Notes: generated from the letters alone by a model not told the origin. DNA of 64,000 nucleotides from Thiomicrorhabdus sp. (GCF_963677875.1 NZ_OY782565.1:62001-126000), one strand, 5' to 3'. Counted from the stretch's first letter, positions 20,022-29,694 are shown. Numbers and translations are program-made.

Positions 20022-20267
20022 CTAAGCGTCCGGGTTTTCCAACTCATCCAAGCGTTTTTCTAACGCTTCGAGCTTGAGGCGAGTCTTCTGTAACACCGCA
20101 CTTTGGCGATCAAATTCTTCGCGGCTGACCAGATCCATTTTTTCAAAGCTTCTACTCAACAACGCTTTTATCTGATCTTTCATATCTTCCGGAAAAGCGC
20201 CAAACCCCTGAGGAATCAAATCGGCAATTTTCTTTGCCGCCTCTTCTAAGTGATTTGGTTGAATCAT
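20022..20267 (-). CDS. ubiK: UbiK (YqiC/BMFP) ubiquinone-biosynthesis accessory factor
   Basis: An 81-residue protein. I chose the ATG at 20267 because GGAG precedes it at proper spacing and MIQPNHLEEAAKKIADLIP is the usual family beginning; a longer frame upstream adds an unlikely leader. The first half is amphipathic and the C-terminal half is a charged coiled coil (LQKTRLKLEALEKRLDELE). UbiK is a trimeric partner of UbiJ in the aerobic ubiquinone-synthesis complex. comM follows closely downstream. Confidence 0.9.
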   Translation of the reverse strand: MIQPNHLEEAAKKIADLIPQGFGAFPEDMKDQIKALLSRSFEKMDLVSREEFDRQSAVLQKTRLKLEALEKRLDELENPDA

Positions 20268-20366
20268 CGCAAGCTCCTTATTTAAATTTAAACCTTGAAA
20301 GTCGACCCAGAAAACCAATATACATAATTTTACGTAAAAACAACATCAAAAAAGAGCAAATGGCGA

Positions 20367-21035
20367 CTATTTATCCGCAACCGGCGCTTTAACCTTAAGG
20401 GTATCAACCCCAAGTCGACGCAATTCGTTTCTGCGTTTATTCAGCACCAGACGGTCGGTAAACGGACCAATTCTAAGCCGATAGTAAGTTCGGGTTGCCG
20501 TCTTATATTCGTTAAGATTCACAATTTGACCGTATTTAGCCAATCGCGCCTGCTCTTTTTTCGCAACTTCCAGAGAACCGAAAGTTCCCGCAATCACATA
20601 ATAAGGCGCATCCAGTTGAACGGAAAGCGGTTCCGCATCGACCTGCATTTTCTGCTCGACCAGATCATCATAAAATCGATATGGAGATTTCAACGCCTCT
20701 TGAGGAACCAGCTCCTCTGCCGGAGCAGGGATATTCAACGCTTCCACTTCCAAAGGCTGCGTTTTCCCTTCCTGACCTAAAGCACTCGCATTCTTCTCAT
20801 TCCCCGAATGAGCGAAAATACTTGCCTGCTGCCCTTCGCTCGCCGACTTCATACCCAAAGTAACAAAGTGGTCGGCAATGAAATAACCGGACAGTAAGCC
20901 GAAAGAAACCATGAAACCGCCAAACCAGATCCATTTTGAAGAACTGCTTTGCGTCTGCACCGTTTTTTTCTGCTGCGACCGGCGTTGATACGTCTGTCTG
21001 GGAGCAGCGTGCCGATGTCGATAATCGCGAGCCAT
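20367..21035 (-). CDS. FtsN-like SPOR-domain protein
   Basis: A single-pass inner-membrane protein of about 222 residues. A short basic cytoplasmic tail precedes TM at about 35-56 (WIWFGGFMVSFGLLSGYFIA). A low-complexity periplasmic linker follows, then a C-terminal SPOR domain (about 145-215, YYVIAGTFGSLEVAKKEQAR and YYRLRIGPFTDR) that binds denuded peptidoglycan at the septum. A TTG at 21041 with AAGGA six bases upstream is an alternative start that would add two residues. It follows argS by about 20 bases, an arrangement frequent in gammaproteobacteria for ftsN-like genes. Confidence 0.85.
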   Translation of the reverse strand: MARDYRHRHAAPRQTYQRRSQQKKTVQTQSSSSKWIWFGGFMVSFGLLSGYFIADHFVTLGMKSASEGQQASIFAHSGNEKNASALGQEGKTQPLEVEALNIPAPAEELVPQEALKSPYRFYDDLVEQKMQVDAEPLSVQLDAPYYVIAGTFGSLEVAKKEQARLAKYGQIVNLNEYKTATRTYYRLRIGPFTDRLVLNKRRNELRRLGVDTLKVKAPVADK

Positions 21036-21056
21036 AGACAAAGCAGTTCCTTCTAA

Positions 21057-22817
21057 TTACATAGATTGCGGTGCAGAAACATCCAAAATCGCCAAGCCAT
21101 TGCGCAACACCTGACGAACGGCAACAATCAGCGTCAAGCGGGCTTGACGGAGTTTGTCGTCTTCAACGATAAACTGGCTCGCGTTGTAATAGGAATGCAA
21201 TGCGTGCGCCAGATCTTTCAAATAATAAGCAATTTGATGCGGTTCATAGGCCAGAGCGCCGCGTGAAATAACTTCCGGGAACTTAGCCAGTTCAACCGCC
21301 AGCTGCGTCTCATGCTCTTCAACAAGCAATGCCATATTCTCGAGGCCAGCCTGCAGATCCAGTGCATACCCTTTCTCTTCCGCCTGCTCCAGAACCCGGC
21401 AGATACGCGCATGAGCATATTGAATATAGTACACCGGATTTTCATTGGATTGAGACTTCGCCAGATCCAGGTCGAAATCCATATGCTGCTCGGATTTACG
21501 CTGAACATAGAAGAAACGCGCCGCATCCGCGCCAACTTCTTCGCGCAGTTCTCGCAGGGTGACAAATTGCCCGCTACGTGTCGACATGGCCAGCTTTTCG
21601 CCACCACGATACAGTACAGCAAACTGAACCAGCAGAACCTTCAATGCTTCAGGATCAGTTTCCATCGCCTGCATTGCCGCTCTGACCCGGGGAATATAAC
21701 CGTGGTGGTCCGAACCCCAGATATCGATCAAAATATCAAAACCGCGTTCCAGTTTATTAAAATGATAAGCAATGTCCGAGGCGAAATAAGTCTTTAAACC
21801 GTTATCCCGGACAACAACCCGATCTTTCTCGTCACCGTAATCGGTAGAGCGGAACCATAAGGCTCCGCCCTTCTCATAAATTTTATCCGCTTTCTGAAGC
21901 TTCTCGATCGCCGCATCAATCACGCCTGAATCCATAAGAGAACGCTCAGAAAACCAATTATCGAAACGCACCTTAAAACCGCCAAGGTCATCTTTAATAT
22001 CAGAAAGAATCGCATCCACTGCAATCTGAAAAACGTTCAGGTACTGAGTTCCGAGCAGATTCTTGGCTTTGGCAATCAGATCATCGATATGCTTCTCTTT
22101 ATCTCCGCCATCCTGACCCTCATCCGGGCTGATACCGGCAAACACTTCCAGAGCCGTACGCTTCAAAGTATCGGCGAATTGTTCATGCACCTGCTCGGCA
22201 ATTTCAAGAATGTAATCCCCTTGATAGGCGTTTTTAGGAAACACCAGTTCTTCACCGCATTTAGACAGATAACGCAACCAGACCGAAGTTGCAAGAATGT
22301 CCATCTGACGCCCTGCGTCATTCACATAATATTCTCTGGAAACACGGAACCCCGCAGCTTCGAGAACATTGGCTACACTGGCTCCGTAAGCCGCTCCGCG
22401 GCCATGCCCGACATGCAAAGGCCCGGTCGGATTAGCAGAAACAAACTCAACCAGAACCGAACGCCCCTGGCCGACATTTCCCTGACCGAAACATTCCTGC
22501 TTATCCAGAATTTCGCCCACAACTTGAAATTTAGCCGAATCATCAACAAAAAAATTGATGAATCCCGGGCCGGCAATTTCAACTTTTCTGACAATAGAAC
22601 CTTCGGCAATCAAAGAGACAATTTTTTGCGCCAGTTCTCGCGGCGGAACACCGGCAGCTTTTGTCAGCATCATGGCCAGATTGGTTGCAAAATCACCATG
22701 ACTTTTATCCCGGGTATTTTCAACATTAATCTTTGGACTCAACGTCTCGGGAATAATCTGTTGCTGTTTTAATTCTTGAACGACATCGCTCAAAATCTGC
22801 GCAATTTGCTGCTTCAT
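21057..22817 (-). CDS. argS: Arginyl-tRNA synthetase
   Basis: A 586-residue class I synthetase that charges tRNA-Arg. The N-terminal Add1 domain (INVENTRDKSHGDFATNLAM) is followed by the HIGH motif as HVGHGRGAAYG. The KMSKS region appears as KLAMSTRSGQFVTL, and the C-terminal DALR anticodon-binding domain begins near YAHARICRVLEQ. The length matches the bacterial family. It probably forms an operon with the SPOR gene downstream. Confidence 0.97.
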   Translation of the reverse strand: MKQQIAQILSDVVQELKQQQIIPETLSPKINVENTRDKSHGDFATNLAMMLTKAAGVPPRELAQKIVSLIAEGSIVRKVEIAGPGFINFFVDDSAKFQVVGEILDKQECFGQGNVGQGRSVLVEFVSANPTGPLHVGHGRGAAYGASVANVLEAAGFRVSREYYVNDAGRQMDILATSVWLRYLSKCGEELVFPKNAYQGDYILEIAEQVHEQFADTLKRTALEVFAGISPDEGQDGGDKEKHIDDLIAKAKNLLGTQYLNVFQIAVDAILSDIKDDLGGFKVRFDNWFSERSLMDSGVIDAAIEKLQKADKIYEKGGALWFRSTDYGDEKDRVVVRDNGLKTYFASDIAYHFNKLERGFDILIDIWGSDHHGYIPRVRAAMQAMETDPEALKVLLVQFAVLYRGGEKLAMSTRSGQFVTLRELREEVGADAARFFYVQRKSEQHMDFDLDLAKSQSNENPVYYIQYAHARICRVLEQAEEKGYALDLQAGLENMALLVEEHETQLAVELAKFPEVISRGALAYEPHQIAYYLKDLAHALHSYYNASQFIVEDDKLRQARLTLIVAVRQVLRNGLAILDVSAPQSM

Positions 22818-22972
22818 GCACTGTCTCTTTAGGGTCTGGAAAAAGAAAAATTCAAACCTTACATTTTACTAAAAATATTGGAATAATTGCGAGGGAATTC
22901 CCGCTATTCAAGAAAGGGATGCAAACAACCGATAAGAGAGGTGATCGAATTAGAGAATCGTCTCACAGTGAG

Positions 22973-23005
22973 GCCGGACGGCGTTTAAATCCGCATTCGT
23001 CCGGC
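22973..23005. repeat. Inverted repeat downstream of topA
   Basis: GCCGGACG at 22973-22980 and CGTCCGGC at 22998-23005 are perfect inverses with a 17-base loop that itself contains GCG and CGC. The element lies just past the topA stop and may end its transcript, although no T tract follows on the minus strand. Confidence 0.45.
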
Positions 23006-23020
23006 ACCGCAATCACTTTT

Positions 23021-25501
23021 CTATGATGACTTTGAAGCTTTGCTTTTCGCCGTCGTCTTTTTAGCCGCCGGTTTTTTCACTGCCGCCTTCTTCGTCGTTG
23101 TTTTTTTAGCCGCCGGTTTTTTCGCAGGCGCCTTTTTCGCTGCAGCCCGGCCACGTTTTTTAGGCTCCGGCGCTTCGTCCAAACGTTTCTGACACTCTTC
23201 CAAACTTAATTGCAAAGCATCCTCGTCTTTGGCAATTTTCGCGTTTTTCTTAGTGACCAGATCGGTAATGTAAGGCCCCCAGCGACCTTTGAGAATTTTA
23301 ATATCCGTTCCCGGGAAAGTTTTAACGATTTTATCGGCTTCGGCCTGTATTTTCGCTTCAACCAAAGCCGCCGCTTCTTCCAGAGTAATACTCAAAGGAT
23401 CAAACCCTTTGATCGGCGCATAGCACTTGGGCCCGTATTCAAGGTAAGGACCGAAAGGCCCCTGCTTGGCGATCAGCTTCTGACCTTTCTCAACCGAGAA
23501 AAGAGTGCCATCGACCGCTGTTGCGGAAAAAGATTCCGGCATCAAACCAACTTCGCGCGGTAGCTTAAACAGCTCCAGCGCATCTTCCAGAGTAATCAGA
23601 TCCATTTTTTGACCGGGCATCAGGCTGGCAAAGGTCGGTTTCTCATCATTTTCGCCATCGCCAACCTGTACATAAGGCCCGAATCGGCCTATTTTGACAT
23701 ACATGGGTAAGCCACTTTCAGGATGCTGACCAAGCAAACGCGCCTGTCCTGCTTCCTCGCGAGAAACATCTTCAGCCGCTTCAACTTTTGGATGAAACTG
23801 CTTGTAAAAATCGTCCAACATTGCCTGCCACGGCATCTGTCCCTGGGCGATCACATCGAATTTATCCTCGACCTTGGCGGTAAACTGATAATCAAGCACT
23901 TCACCAAAGTGCTTAATCAGGAAATTGGTCACAATACCGGCGATGTCGGTCGGAAATAATTTATTCTTTTCGCTCCCGGCCATTTCCGACAAGGTTTCCG
24001 CCTGTATTCCATTTTCATCGAGGGTGATTTGACGGTAGTCTCGCGGCTTTCCTTCGCGGTCTTCCTTAACCACATAGCCCCGTTGCTGAATGGTATCAAT
24101 CGTCGGTGCATAGGTTGATGGACGTCCAATCCCCATTTCCTCAAGCGTGCGTACCAGGCTGGCTTCGTTATAGCGCGCAGGCGGTCTGGCGAAACTTTGT
24201 CTGGAGATCAGATTTCCAAGGCGTAATGCCTGCCCGATTTTCATCGGCGGAAGACGGCCCTCTTCCGATTTGTCACCGAAGTCATAAACCTTTAAAAAAC
24301 CGTCAAACGTAATCACTTCACCCTTTGCCGTCAACTTGTCAGCAGGCAAAGAATCTATTCCGATATCCACCGAGGTACGCATCAATTGCGCATCGGCCAT
24401 CTGTGAAGCGATGGCCCGGCGCCAGATCAGCTGATACAAACGCTGCTCGTTTCGTTCTCCAGTAACATTCTGTACGTTAAAATCGGTCGGTCGGATCGCT
24501 TCGTGCGCTTCCTGAGCATCCGCCTGCTTGGTTTTATAGCGGCGCAGATGAACATACTCCGCACCATAAGCACTTTCGATCGATTGCTGTGCCTGGGCGA
24601 TTGCCACTTCCGATAAGTTCACCGAGTCAGTACGCATATAGGTGATTTTCCCGGATTCGTATAAACGCTGGGCAATCATCATGGTCTGCTTGACCGAGAA
24701 ACCAAGCTTGGAAGCCGCTTCCTGCTGTAGAGTCGAGGTGGTAAAAGGCGCCTTCGGGCTGCGTTTAGCCGGTTTTTCTTCCAGAGAAAGAACACTTAAA
24801 GCCGCATTCGACACCGCTTGCAAAAACGCGGTGGCTTCTTCTTCGTTTTCAAAGCTGGCAGTGCGCTTAACATCTACTTCACCGCTTTCACCACCTTGAG
24901 CGTCCAGTAAAACCAGCTTGCCTTGAATTCGGAACGAATAACCGGCTTCGAAAGCCTCTATCTCTTTTTCTCGCTCGACAATCAGACGAACTGCAACCGA
25001 TTGAACTCTTCCCGCAGAAAGGCCGGTACGGATTTTCTTCCACAGAATCGGTGACAACTCAAAACCGACGATACGATCGAGAATTCTTCGCGCCTGTTGC
25101 GCATTGACCAGATCCATATCCACCGTTCGAGGCGAAGCAACGGCCGCTTCAATCGCAGGCTTGGTAATTTCATGGAACACGATTCGTCGGGTGGTGGTGA
25201 CATCCAGATTGAGAGCTTCAGCCAGATGCCAGGCAATGGCCTCTCCCTCGCGGTCCTCATCCGTAGCCAGCCAGACACTTTCGGCTTCTTTGGCAAGTTT
25301 TTTCAGCTCAGAGACATTTTTCTTTTTGTCAGCAGAAATTTCGTAACTGGGGTTAAAACCGTTTGCGATATCAATCCCCATCCCCTTCTTTTGAATATCG
25401 CGAATATGGCCATAGCTGGAGCGTACGGTAAACCCTTTGCCGAGATATTTTTCTATGGTTTTCGCTTTCGCTGGGGACTCGACTATCACCAAATTTGTCA
25501 T
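23021..25501 (-). CDS. topA: DNA topoisomerase I
   Basis: An 826-residue type IA topoisomerase that relaxes negative supercoils. The Toprim domain begins at once (LVIVESPAKAKTIEKYLG) and the active-site tyrosine is in KITYMRTDSVNLSE. C-terminal to the core are repeated modules ending in GRFGPYVQ, GPFGPYLEYG and GRWGPYITD. I see no CxxC zinc-ribbon tetrads such as those of the E. coli enzyme. The last 45 or so residues are a Lys/Ala-rich tail (KKAPAKK, KPAAKKTT). The gene is transcribed from a 222-base region after dprA. Confidence 0.96.
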   Translation of the reverse strand: MTNLVIVESPAKAKTIEKYLGKGFTVRSSYGHIRDIQKKGMGIDIANGFNPSYEISADKKKNVSELKKLAKEAESVWLATDEDREGEAIAWHLAEALNLDVTTTRRIVFHEITKPAIEAAVASPRTVDMDLVNAQQARRILDRIVGFELSPILWKKIRTGLSAGRVQSVAVRLIVEREKEIEAFEAGYSFRIQGKLVLLDAQGGESGEVDVKRTASFENEEEATAFLQAVSNAALSVLSLEEKPAKRSPKAPFTTSTLQQEAASKLGFSVKQTMMIAQRLYESGKITYMRTDSVNLSEVAIAQAQQSIESAYGAEYVHLRRYKTKQADAQEAHEAIRPTDFNVQNVTGERNEQRLYQLIWRRAIASQMADAQLMRTSVDIGIDSLPADKLTAKGEVITFDGFLKVYDFGDKSEEGRLPPMKIGQALRLGNLISRQSFARPPARYNEASLVRTLEEMGIGRPSTYAPTIDTIQQRGYVVKEDREGKPRDYRQITLDENGIQAETLSEMAGSEKNKLFPTDIAGIVTNFLIKHFGEVLDYQFTAKVEDKFDVIAQGQMPWQAMLDDFYKQFHPKVEAAEDVSREEAGQARLLGQHPESGLPMYVKIGRFGPYVQVGDGENDEKPTFASLMPGQKMDLITLEDALELFKLPREVGLMPESFSATAVDGTLFSVEKGQKLIAKQGPFGPYLEYGPKCYAPIKGFDPLSITLEEAAALVEAKIQAEADKIVKTFPGTDIKILKGRWGPYITDLVTKKNAKIAKDEDALQLSLEECQKRLDEAPEPKKRGRAAAKKAPAKKPAAKKTTTKKAAVKKPAAKKTTAKSKASKSS
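23058..23123 (-). repeat. 21-bp direct repeat coding the Lys/Ala-rich TopA tail
   Basis: The same 21-base sequence occurs at 23058-23078 and 23103-23123, 45 bases apart and in frame. It codes for KKPAAKK-type units in the TopA tail. Confidence 0.7.
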
Positions 25502-25543
25502 CTATTTTCAGCCCTAAAGTGAGGTTGCAATTGTTTATATCGT

Positions 25544-25717
25544 TTACGGGAAAGCGCTGTCATTAAAGGTAAAATTATGCACCTTAACGCGCTCTTGCCG
25601 ATTTCCGACCTTTTTGTAAGGTTGCAAAATTTTTTGGCGTTTTGCAATCATTCGCGGATAAATTTCTTCATCGATGTCTTTGTCGGCATAAACAAAAGTC
25701 CACTTTAGCCAAAAACG
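25544..25717 (-). other. Unassigned open frame between dprA and topA
   Basis: Fifty-seven sense codons stay open on the minus strand, in the same frame as dprA but separated from it by two stops (TAG at 25724-25726 and TAG at 25718-25720). The first ATG is internal (at MIAKRQK) and has no ribosome site. The product would be basic. It may be chance, a decayed gene, or a part of the topA leader. The smg/DUF494 gene often found between dprA and topA is absent. Confidence 0.2.
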
Positions 25718-25723
25718 CTAACC

Positions 25724-26851
25724 CTATTTAATCCGCCGCCAGCGGCCTCCGGAAAGCGCCTCGATCCGTCCGGATAATTCCAGCATCAGCAACTGACTTT
25801 GCAATTCGGACACCGGCTTCTTGGTCACCACCACCAATTCATCCAGGCTGATCGGTTCGAATTCGATAAACGATAACAATTTAGAATCGCGCTCATCTCC
25901 GGCCGTCTCAAGCGTTTTCCTCTCTCCGGTCTTAGCCTGCGTCGTTTGCAGGCTGACCTGCAAAAGCGGCGACAACTCTTCCAGAATATCATCGGCACTT
26001 TCAACCAGCTTGGCACCCTGTTTGATTAGCTGATGACAGCCTTTGGCCTGTGGATTGTAGATCGAACCGGGAATCGCGAAAACCTCTTTTCCTTGCTCCA
26101 GCGCCAGCCGAGCCGTAATCAACGAACCGCTTTTCAACGCCGCCTCAACAACCAGCGTTCCCATACTTAAACCACTGATCATTCGGTTACGCTGCGGAAA
26201 ATACTGCGCCAGCGGTTTGGTTCCAAGTGGCTGCTCGGAAATAATGACGCCCTGCTCGGCAATTTCACGAGCCAAATTTCGGTTACTTGCCGGATACACC
26301 CGATCCAGTCCGGTTGCAACCACTGCAATGGTCTTGCCGATCCCCCTTAAGCCACCAAGATGCGCATGCGTATCGATGCCGGCAGCCAGACCACTGGTAA
26401 TTCCAATGCCCTGCGAAGACAGGAATTCAGAAAAATCTTCGGCGATCATCGCCCCCTGTTTGGATGCATGCCGACTGCCGACCACCGCCAACTGCGGATC
26501 ATGCAAAAGCTCTATCCGTCCCCGGGCTCCTATCAATATCGGCGGATCGTCGATTTCGCGCAAAGCGGACGGATAAGCATCCGCCCCCCAGGGAATCCAA
26601 TGCCGGTCACCTCCCTCACCCCACAAAAGCGCCTCTTCAACCGAAGACTCAATCCCTTCTTCAAAGTATTTCTGCCGCTGTTTATCACGAAGAATCCCCG
26701 CCTGTTTCCAGTCCGATTCCGACGCGTCCAAAGCATTTTCAACCGAGCCAAAAAACGCTTTGATCTCAAGCAACTGCTTAAGCGAAATTCGGCAAAACTG
26801 AAGGCGGATTAACCCGGCCAATTCACAAAATCGATCCATAGAAGGCTGCAT
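25724..26851 (-). CDS. dprA: DprA DNA-processing protein
   Basis: A protein of about 375 residues that loads RecA on incoming single-stranded DNA in natural transformation. The extended Rossmann fold is clear: VVGSRHASKQGAM, SGLAAGIDTHAHLGGL, FPQRNRMISGLS, VVEAALKSGSLITARLALEQ. A winged-helix domain ends the protein (SLDELVVVTKKPVSELQSQL). I chose the ATG at 26851; an ATG at 26839 and a TTG at 26872 are also in frame, and none has a strong ribosome site. The start region overlaps the likely promoter of the divergent def gene. Confidence 0.93.
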   Translation of the reverse strand: MQPSMDRFCELAGLIRLQFCRISLKQLLEIKAFFGSVENALDASESDWKQAGILRDKQRQKYFEEGIESSVEEALLWGEGGDRHWIPWGADAYPSALREIDDPPILIGARGRIELLHDPQLAVVGSRHASKQGAMIAEDFSEFLSSQGIGITSGLAAGIDTHAHLGGLRGIGKTIAVVATGLDRVYPASNRNLAREIAEQGVIISEQPLGTKPLAQYFPQRNRMISGLSMGTLVVEAALKSGSLITARLALEQGKEVFAIPGSIYNPQAKGCHQLIKQGAKLVESADDILEELSPLLQVSLQTTQAKTGERKTLETAGDERDSKLLSFIEFEPISLDELVVVTKKPVSELQSQLLMLELSGRIEALSGGRWRRIK

Positions 26852-26859
26852 AGTTCGGC

Positions 26860-26865
26860 TATAAT
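26860..26865 (+). promoter_or_regulatory. Consensus -10 box upstream of def
   Basis: A perfect TATAAT lies 35 bases before the def start codon, in the dprA-def divergent gap. The -35 region is weak. It is the only obvious promoter ahead of the tightly packed def-fmt-rsmB-DUF4390-ntrYX run. Confidence 0.4.
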
Positions 26866-26900
26866 GAGGCAATTATTGATTCAGAAGTATAAACGACACT

Positions 26901-27410
26901 ATGGAAAAACTCGATATTGTTCTCTATCCGGAACAGGGACTACGCGAAGTCTGCGCACCGATTGCGGAAATGAACGATGAGCTGGACAGACTGATCGATG
27001 ACATGTTCTACACCATGTACGACGCGCCCGGCATTGGATTGGCCGCACCACAAATTGCCGTTCAGGAACGCTTGATCGTTGTCGATGTTTCGGAAACCAA
27101 AGATCAGCCGATCGCTTTGATCAACCCGGAGATTGTTGCTTCAAGCGGAGAAATCGTCTGGGAAGAAGGTTGCCTGTCATTACCGGGAGTCTACGCCAAA
27201 GTTACCCGCCCGAGCCACATTCTGGTACGCGGTATGAACCGCGATGGCAAAACCATCGAAATGCAGGCCGACGACCTGCTTGCGGTCTGCCTTCAGCACG
27301 AAATCGATCATCTGAACGGCAAGCTGTTCATTGATCACCTTTCCGGATTGAAACGCACCCGCGCTCTGCAAAAATTCCGCAAAATGCAGACTCAGGATCA
27401 AGAGGACTGA
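26901..27410 (+). CDS. def: Peptide deformylase
   Basis: A 169-residue Fe/Zn enzyme that removes the formyl group from nascent chains. All three family motifs are visible: GIGLAAPQ, EGCLSLPG with the metal cysteine, and QHEIDHLNG with two metal histidines. The length is standard. fmt follows after 3 bases, the common def-fmt pairing that couples formylation and deformylation. Confidence 0.97.
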   Translation: MEKLDIVLYPEQGLREVCAPIAEMNDELDRLIDDMFYTMYDAPGIGLAAPQIAVQERLIVVDVSETKDQPIALINPEIVASSGEIVWEEGCLSLPGVYAKVTRPSHILVRGMNRDGKTIEMQADDLLAVCLQHEIDHLNGKLFIDHLSGLKRTRALQKFRKMQTQDQED

Positions 27411-27413
27411 AAC

Positions 27414-28367
27414 TTGTCACAACCGCTAAAGATCATTTTTGCCGGAACACCGGATTTTTCAGTCGCACCGCTTAAGGCGCTCATCGCTTCGGAACACGAA
27501 GTCATTGCAGTGTATACCCAGCCGGATCGGCCGGCCGGCCGCGGTCGTAAACTGACGCCCAGTCCGGTCAAGCAGGTCGCTCTAGAACACAATATCCCGG
27601 TATATCAACCGCAATCCTTGCGCAACGAAACAGCACAGCAGGAATTAGCTGCATTAAACGCCGACCTGATGGTAGTGGTCGCCTACGGTTTGATTCTTCC
27701 GGAAGCCGTATTGAAGATGCCGAAACACGGCTGTCTTAACATCCATGCATCACTGTTACCACGCTGGCGCGGCGCAGCACCGATTCAACGGGCGATCGAA
27801 TCCGGCGACGACGCCAGCGGCGTCACCATCATGCAGATGGATATCGGCCTCGATACCGGTGACATGCTGTACAAGGTGGAAACCCCTATTTCTGCCCAGG
27901 ACAGCGCGCAAAGCCTCCATGACCGTTTGAGTATTCTGGGTTCCGAAGCCTTGATGACAACTCTGCAAAACCTGCCGGATTATCAAGCCAAGGCACAGAA
28001 ACAGGATGAATCACAGGTCACCTATGCAGAAAAACTAAGCAAAGCCGAAGCGGCAATCGACTGGAGTCAGGATGCGGCCAACATCGTACGCCGAATTCAG
28101 GCTTTCAACCCCTGGCCGGTCGCCTTTACCGATTTTCAAGGTCAGCCGCTACGCATCTGGCAAGCCCGCCTGCCAACCCGGCAAGAAATGCAAACCCTGG
28201 ATCCTTCAGCACCGGGAACTGTCGTTGCCATTGAGAAATCCGGCATGATCATCGCCTGCGGTGACCAGCCAGTGGTCATTGAAAAACTGCAGCCTGCCGG
28301 CAAAAAAGCTATGGCTGCTTATGACTTCGCTCAGGCGAGACAACTCGCGGGATACCGTTTCGAATGA
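27414..28367 (+). CDS. fmt: Methionyl-tRNA formyltransferase
   Basis: A 317-residue enzyme that formylates initiator Met-tRNA using 10-formyl-THF. The start is TTG at 27414, with AGAGGA eight bases upstream. Motifs include FAGTPDFSVAPL, CLNIHASLLPRWRGAAPIQ with the catalytic asparagine and histidine, and GVTIMQMDIGLDTGDML. The C-terminal tRNA-binding domain follows from about residue 205. Its TGA overlaps the rsmB ATG. Confidence 0.97.
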   Translation: MSQPLKIIFAGTPDFSVAPLKALIASEHEVIAVYTQPDRPAGRGRKLTPSPVKQVALEHNIPVYQPQSLRNETAQQELAALNADLMVVVAYGLILPEAVLKMPKHGCLNIHASLLPRWRGAAPIQRAIESGDDASGVTIMQMDIGLDTGDMLYKVETPISAQDSAQSLHDRLSILGSEALMTTLQNLPDYQAKAQKQDESQVTYAEKLSKAEAAIDWSQDAANIVRRIQAFNPWPVAFTDFQGQPLRIWQARLPTRQEMQTLDPSAPGTVVAIEKSGMIIACGDQPVVIEKLQPAGKKAMAAYDFAQARQLAGYRFE

Positions 28368-29689
28368 ACGGAAAAAACGAGATCAACAGCCGTTATGTGG
28401 CGTTGAAAATGTGTTTAAGCGTTATCGATGGTGGCCGATCACTCAGTCAGGTAATGCCGGAAGGACTTGCCCAGTTTCAGGACGCCCGCAACCGCAGTTT
28501 CACCCAGAATCTGGTGCTTGGAACCCTGCGTTGGCAACTTCGCCTGCAAGCGATCTGCGACCAGTTATTGAAGAAAAAACTGAAGGCTAAGGACGAGGAT
28601 ATCAACCAGCTGATTCTGCTGGGGCTGTACCAGATTTTATATATGGAAACGCCGGATCATGCTGCGGTTTCCGAAACGGTTGCACTGGTAAGCAAGCTGA
28701 AAAAACCTTGGGCAAAAGGCTTGGTAAACGGCGTTTTGCGAAACTTTTTACGTGACCGGGAAGCATTATGTGCCGAAGTCGACTTGAAACCTTCATACGC
28801 CTATTCGCATCCGCAATGGTTTTTCAAAACCATACGCAAAGCCTACCCGCAAGATTGGCAACAGATATTAAGCGCCAATAACGAGATCGCACCGATCACT
28901 CTGCGCAATAACCGACTGCAACAGAGCCGCGACGAATTGCTTGAAAGCCTGAATAAAGAGGACCAGCTTGCCGAAGCTCACCCGCAATGCACTCAAGGGA
29001 TACGTCTGTTGCAGAGCATGGACATTACCGGTCTACCGGGATTTACCGAAGGCGCTTTCAGCGTTCAGGACGGCGCCGCCCAGCAAGCAGCAGAACTATT
29101 GCAACCGATACCGGGCGAACGGCTCCTTGATGCCTGCGCGGCTCCAGGCGGAAAAACCGCCCATTTACTGGAACTTGCCGATGGAGATCTTGATTTACTG
29201 GCCATTGAAAAAGAACCGGAGCGACTTGACCGTCTGGCAGAGAACTTACATCGCCTCGGTCTGGAATGCGACTATCGCGTCGGTGACGCTGCCGCCCCCG
29301 GCGACTGGTGGAATCACACGCCATTCGATAAAATTCTTCTGGACGCCCCCTGTTCGGCAACCGGCATTATCCGCCGCCGCCCGGATATAAAATGGCACCG
29401 GACCGAGGAGGACATCAGCGCCCTATGCAATTTGCAGGCACAGATTCTCGAAACCCTCTGGACAACCCTGAAACCCGGCGGGCGGCTTCTGTACGCCACC
29501 TGCTCAGTACTACCCCAGGAAAACGGCCTGCAAATGCAACGCTTCCTGCAGGAAAACAGAGATGCAAGGGAAGTTCCGATCACCGCAGAATGGGGCTTGC
29601 AGCAACCTCTTCCCGGCCGTCAGATTCTGCCCGGAGACAGCGGCATGGATGGTTTTTATTACTGTTTGCTTGAAAAAACGACAGGATAA
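28364..29689 (+). CDS. rsmB: 16S rRNA m5C967 methyltransferase
   Basis: A 441-residue SAM-dependent RNA methyltransferase of the Sun/RsmB family. The N-terminal 140 residues form a NusB-like RNA-binding domain (QLILLGLYQILYMETPDHAAVSET begins the recognisable core). The catalytic domain has DACAAPGGKTAHLLE for SAM binding, the DAPCSATGIIRRRPDIKW cysteine motif and ATCSVLPQENG with the second cysteine. It overlaps fmt by ATGA, so translation is likely coupled. Confidence 0.96.
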   Translation: MNGKNEINSRYVALKMCLSVIDGGRSLSQVMPEGLAQFQDARNRSFTQNLVLGTLRWQLRLQAICDQLLKKKLKAKDEDINQLILLGLYQILYMETPDHAAVSETVALVSKLKKPWAKGLVNGVLRNFLRDREALCAEVDLKPSYAYSHPQWFFKTIRKAYPQDWQQILSANNEIAPITLRNNRLQQSRDELLESLNKEDQLAEAHPQCTQGIRLLQSMDITGLPGFTEGAFSVQDGAAQQAAELLQPIPGERLLDACAAPGGKTAHLLELADGDLDLLAIEKEPERLDRLAENLHRLGLECDYRVGDAAAPGDWWNHTPFDKILLDAPCSATGIIRRRPDIKWHRTEEDISALCNLQAQILETLWTTLKPGGRLLYATCSVLPQENGLQMQRFLQENRDAREVPITAEWGLQQPLPGRQILPGDSGMDGFYYCLLEKTTG

Positions 29690-29694
29690 CAAGG

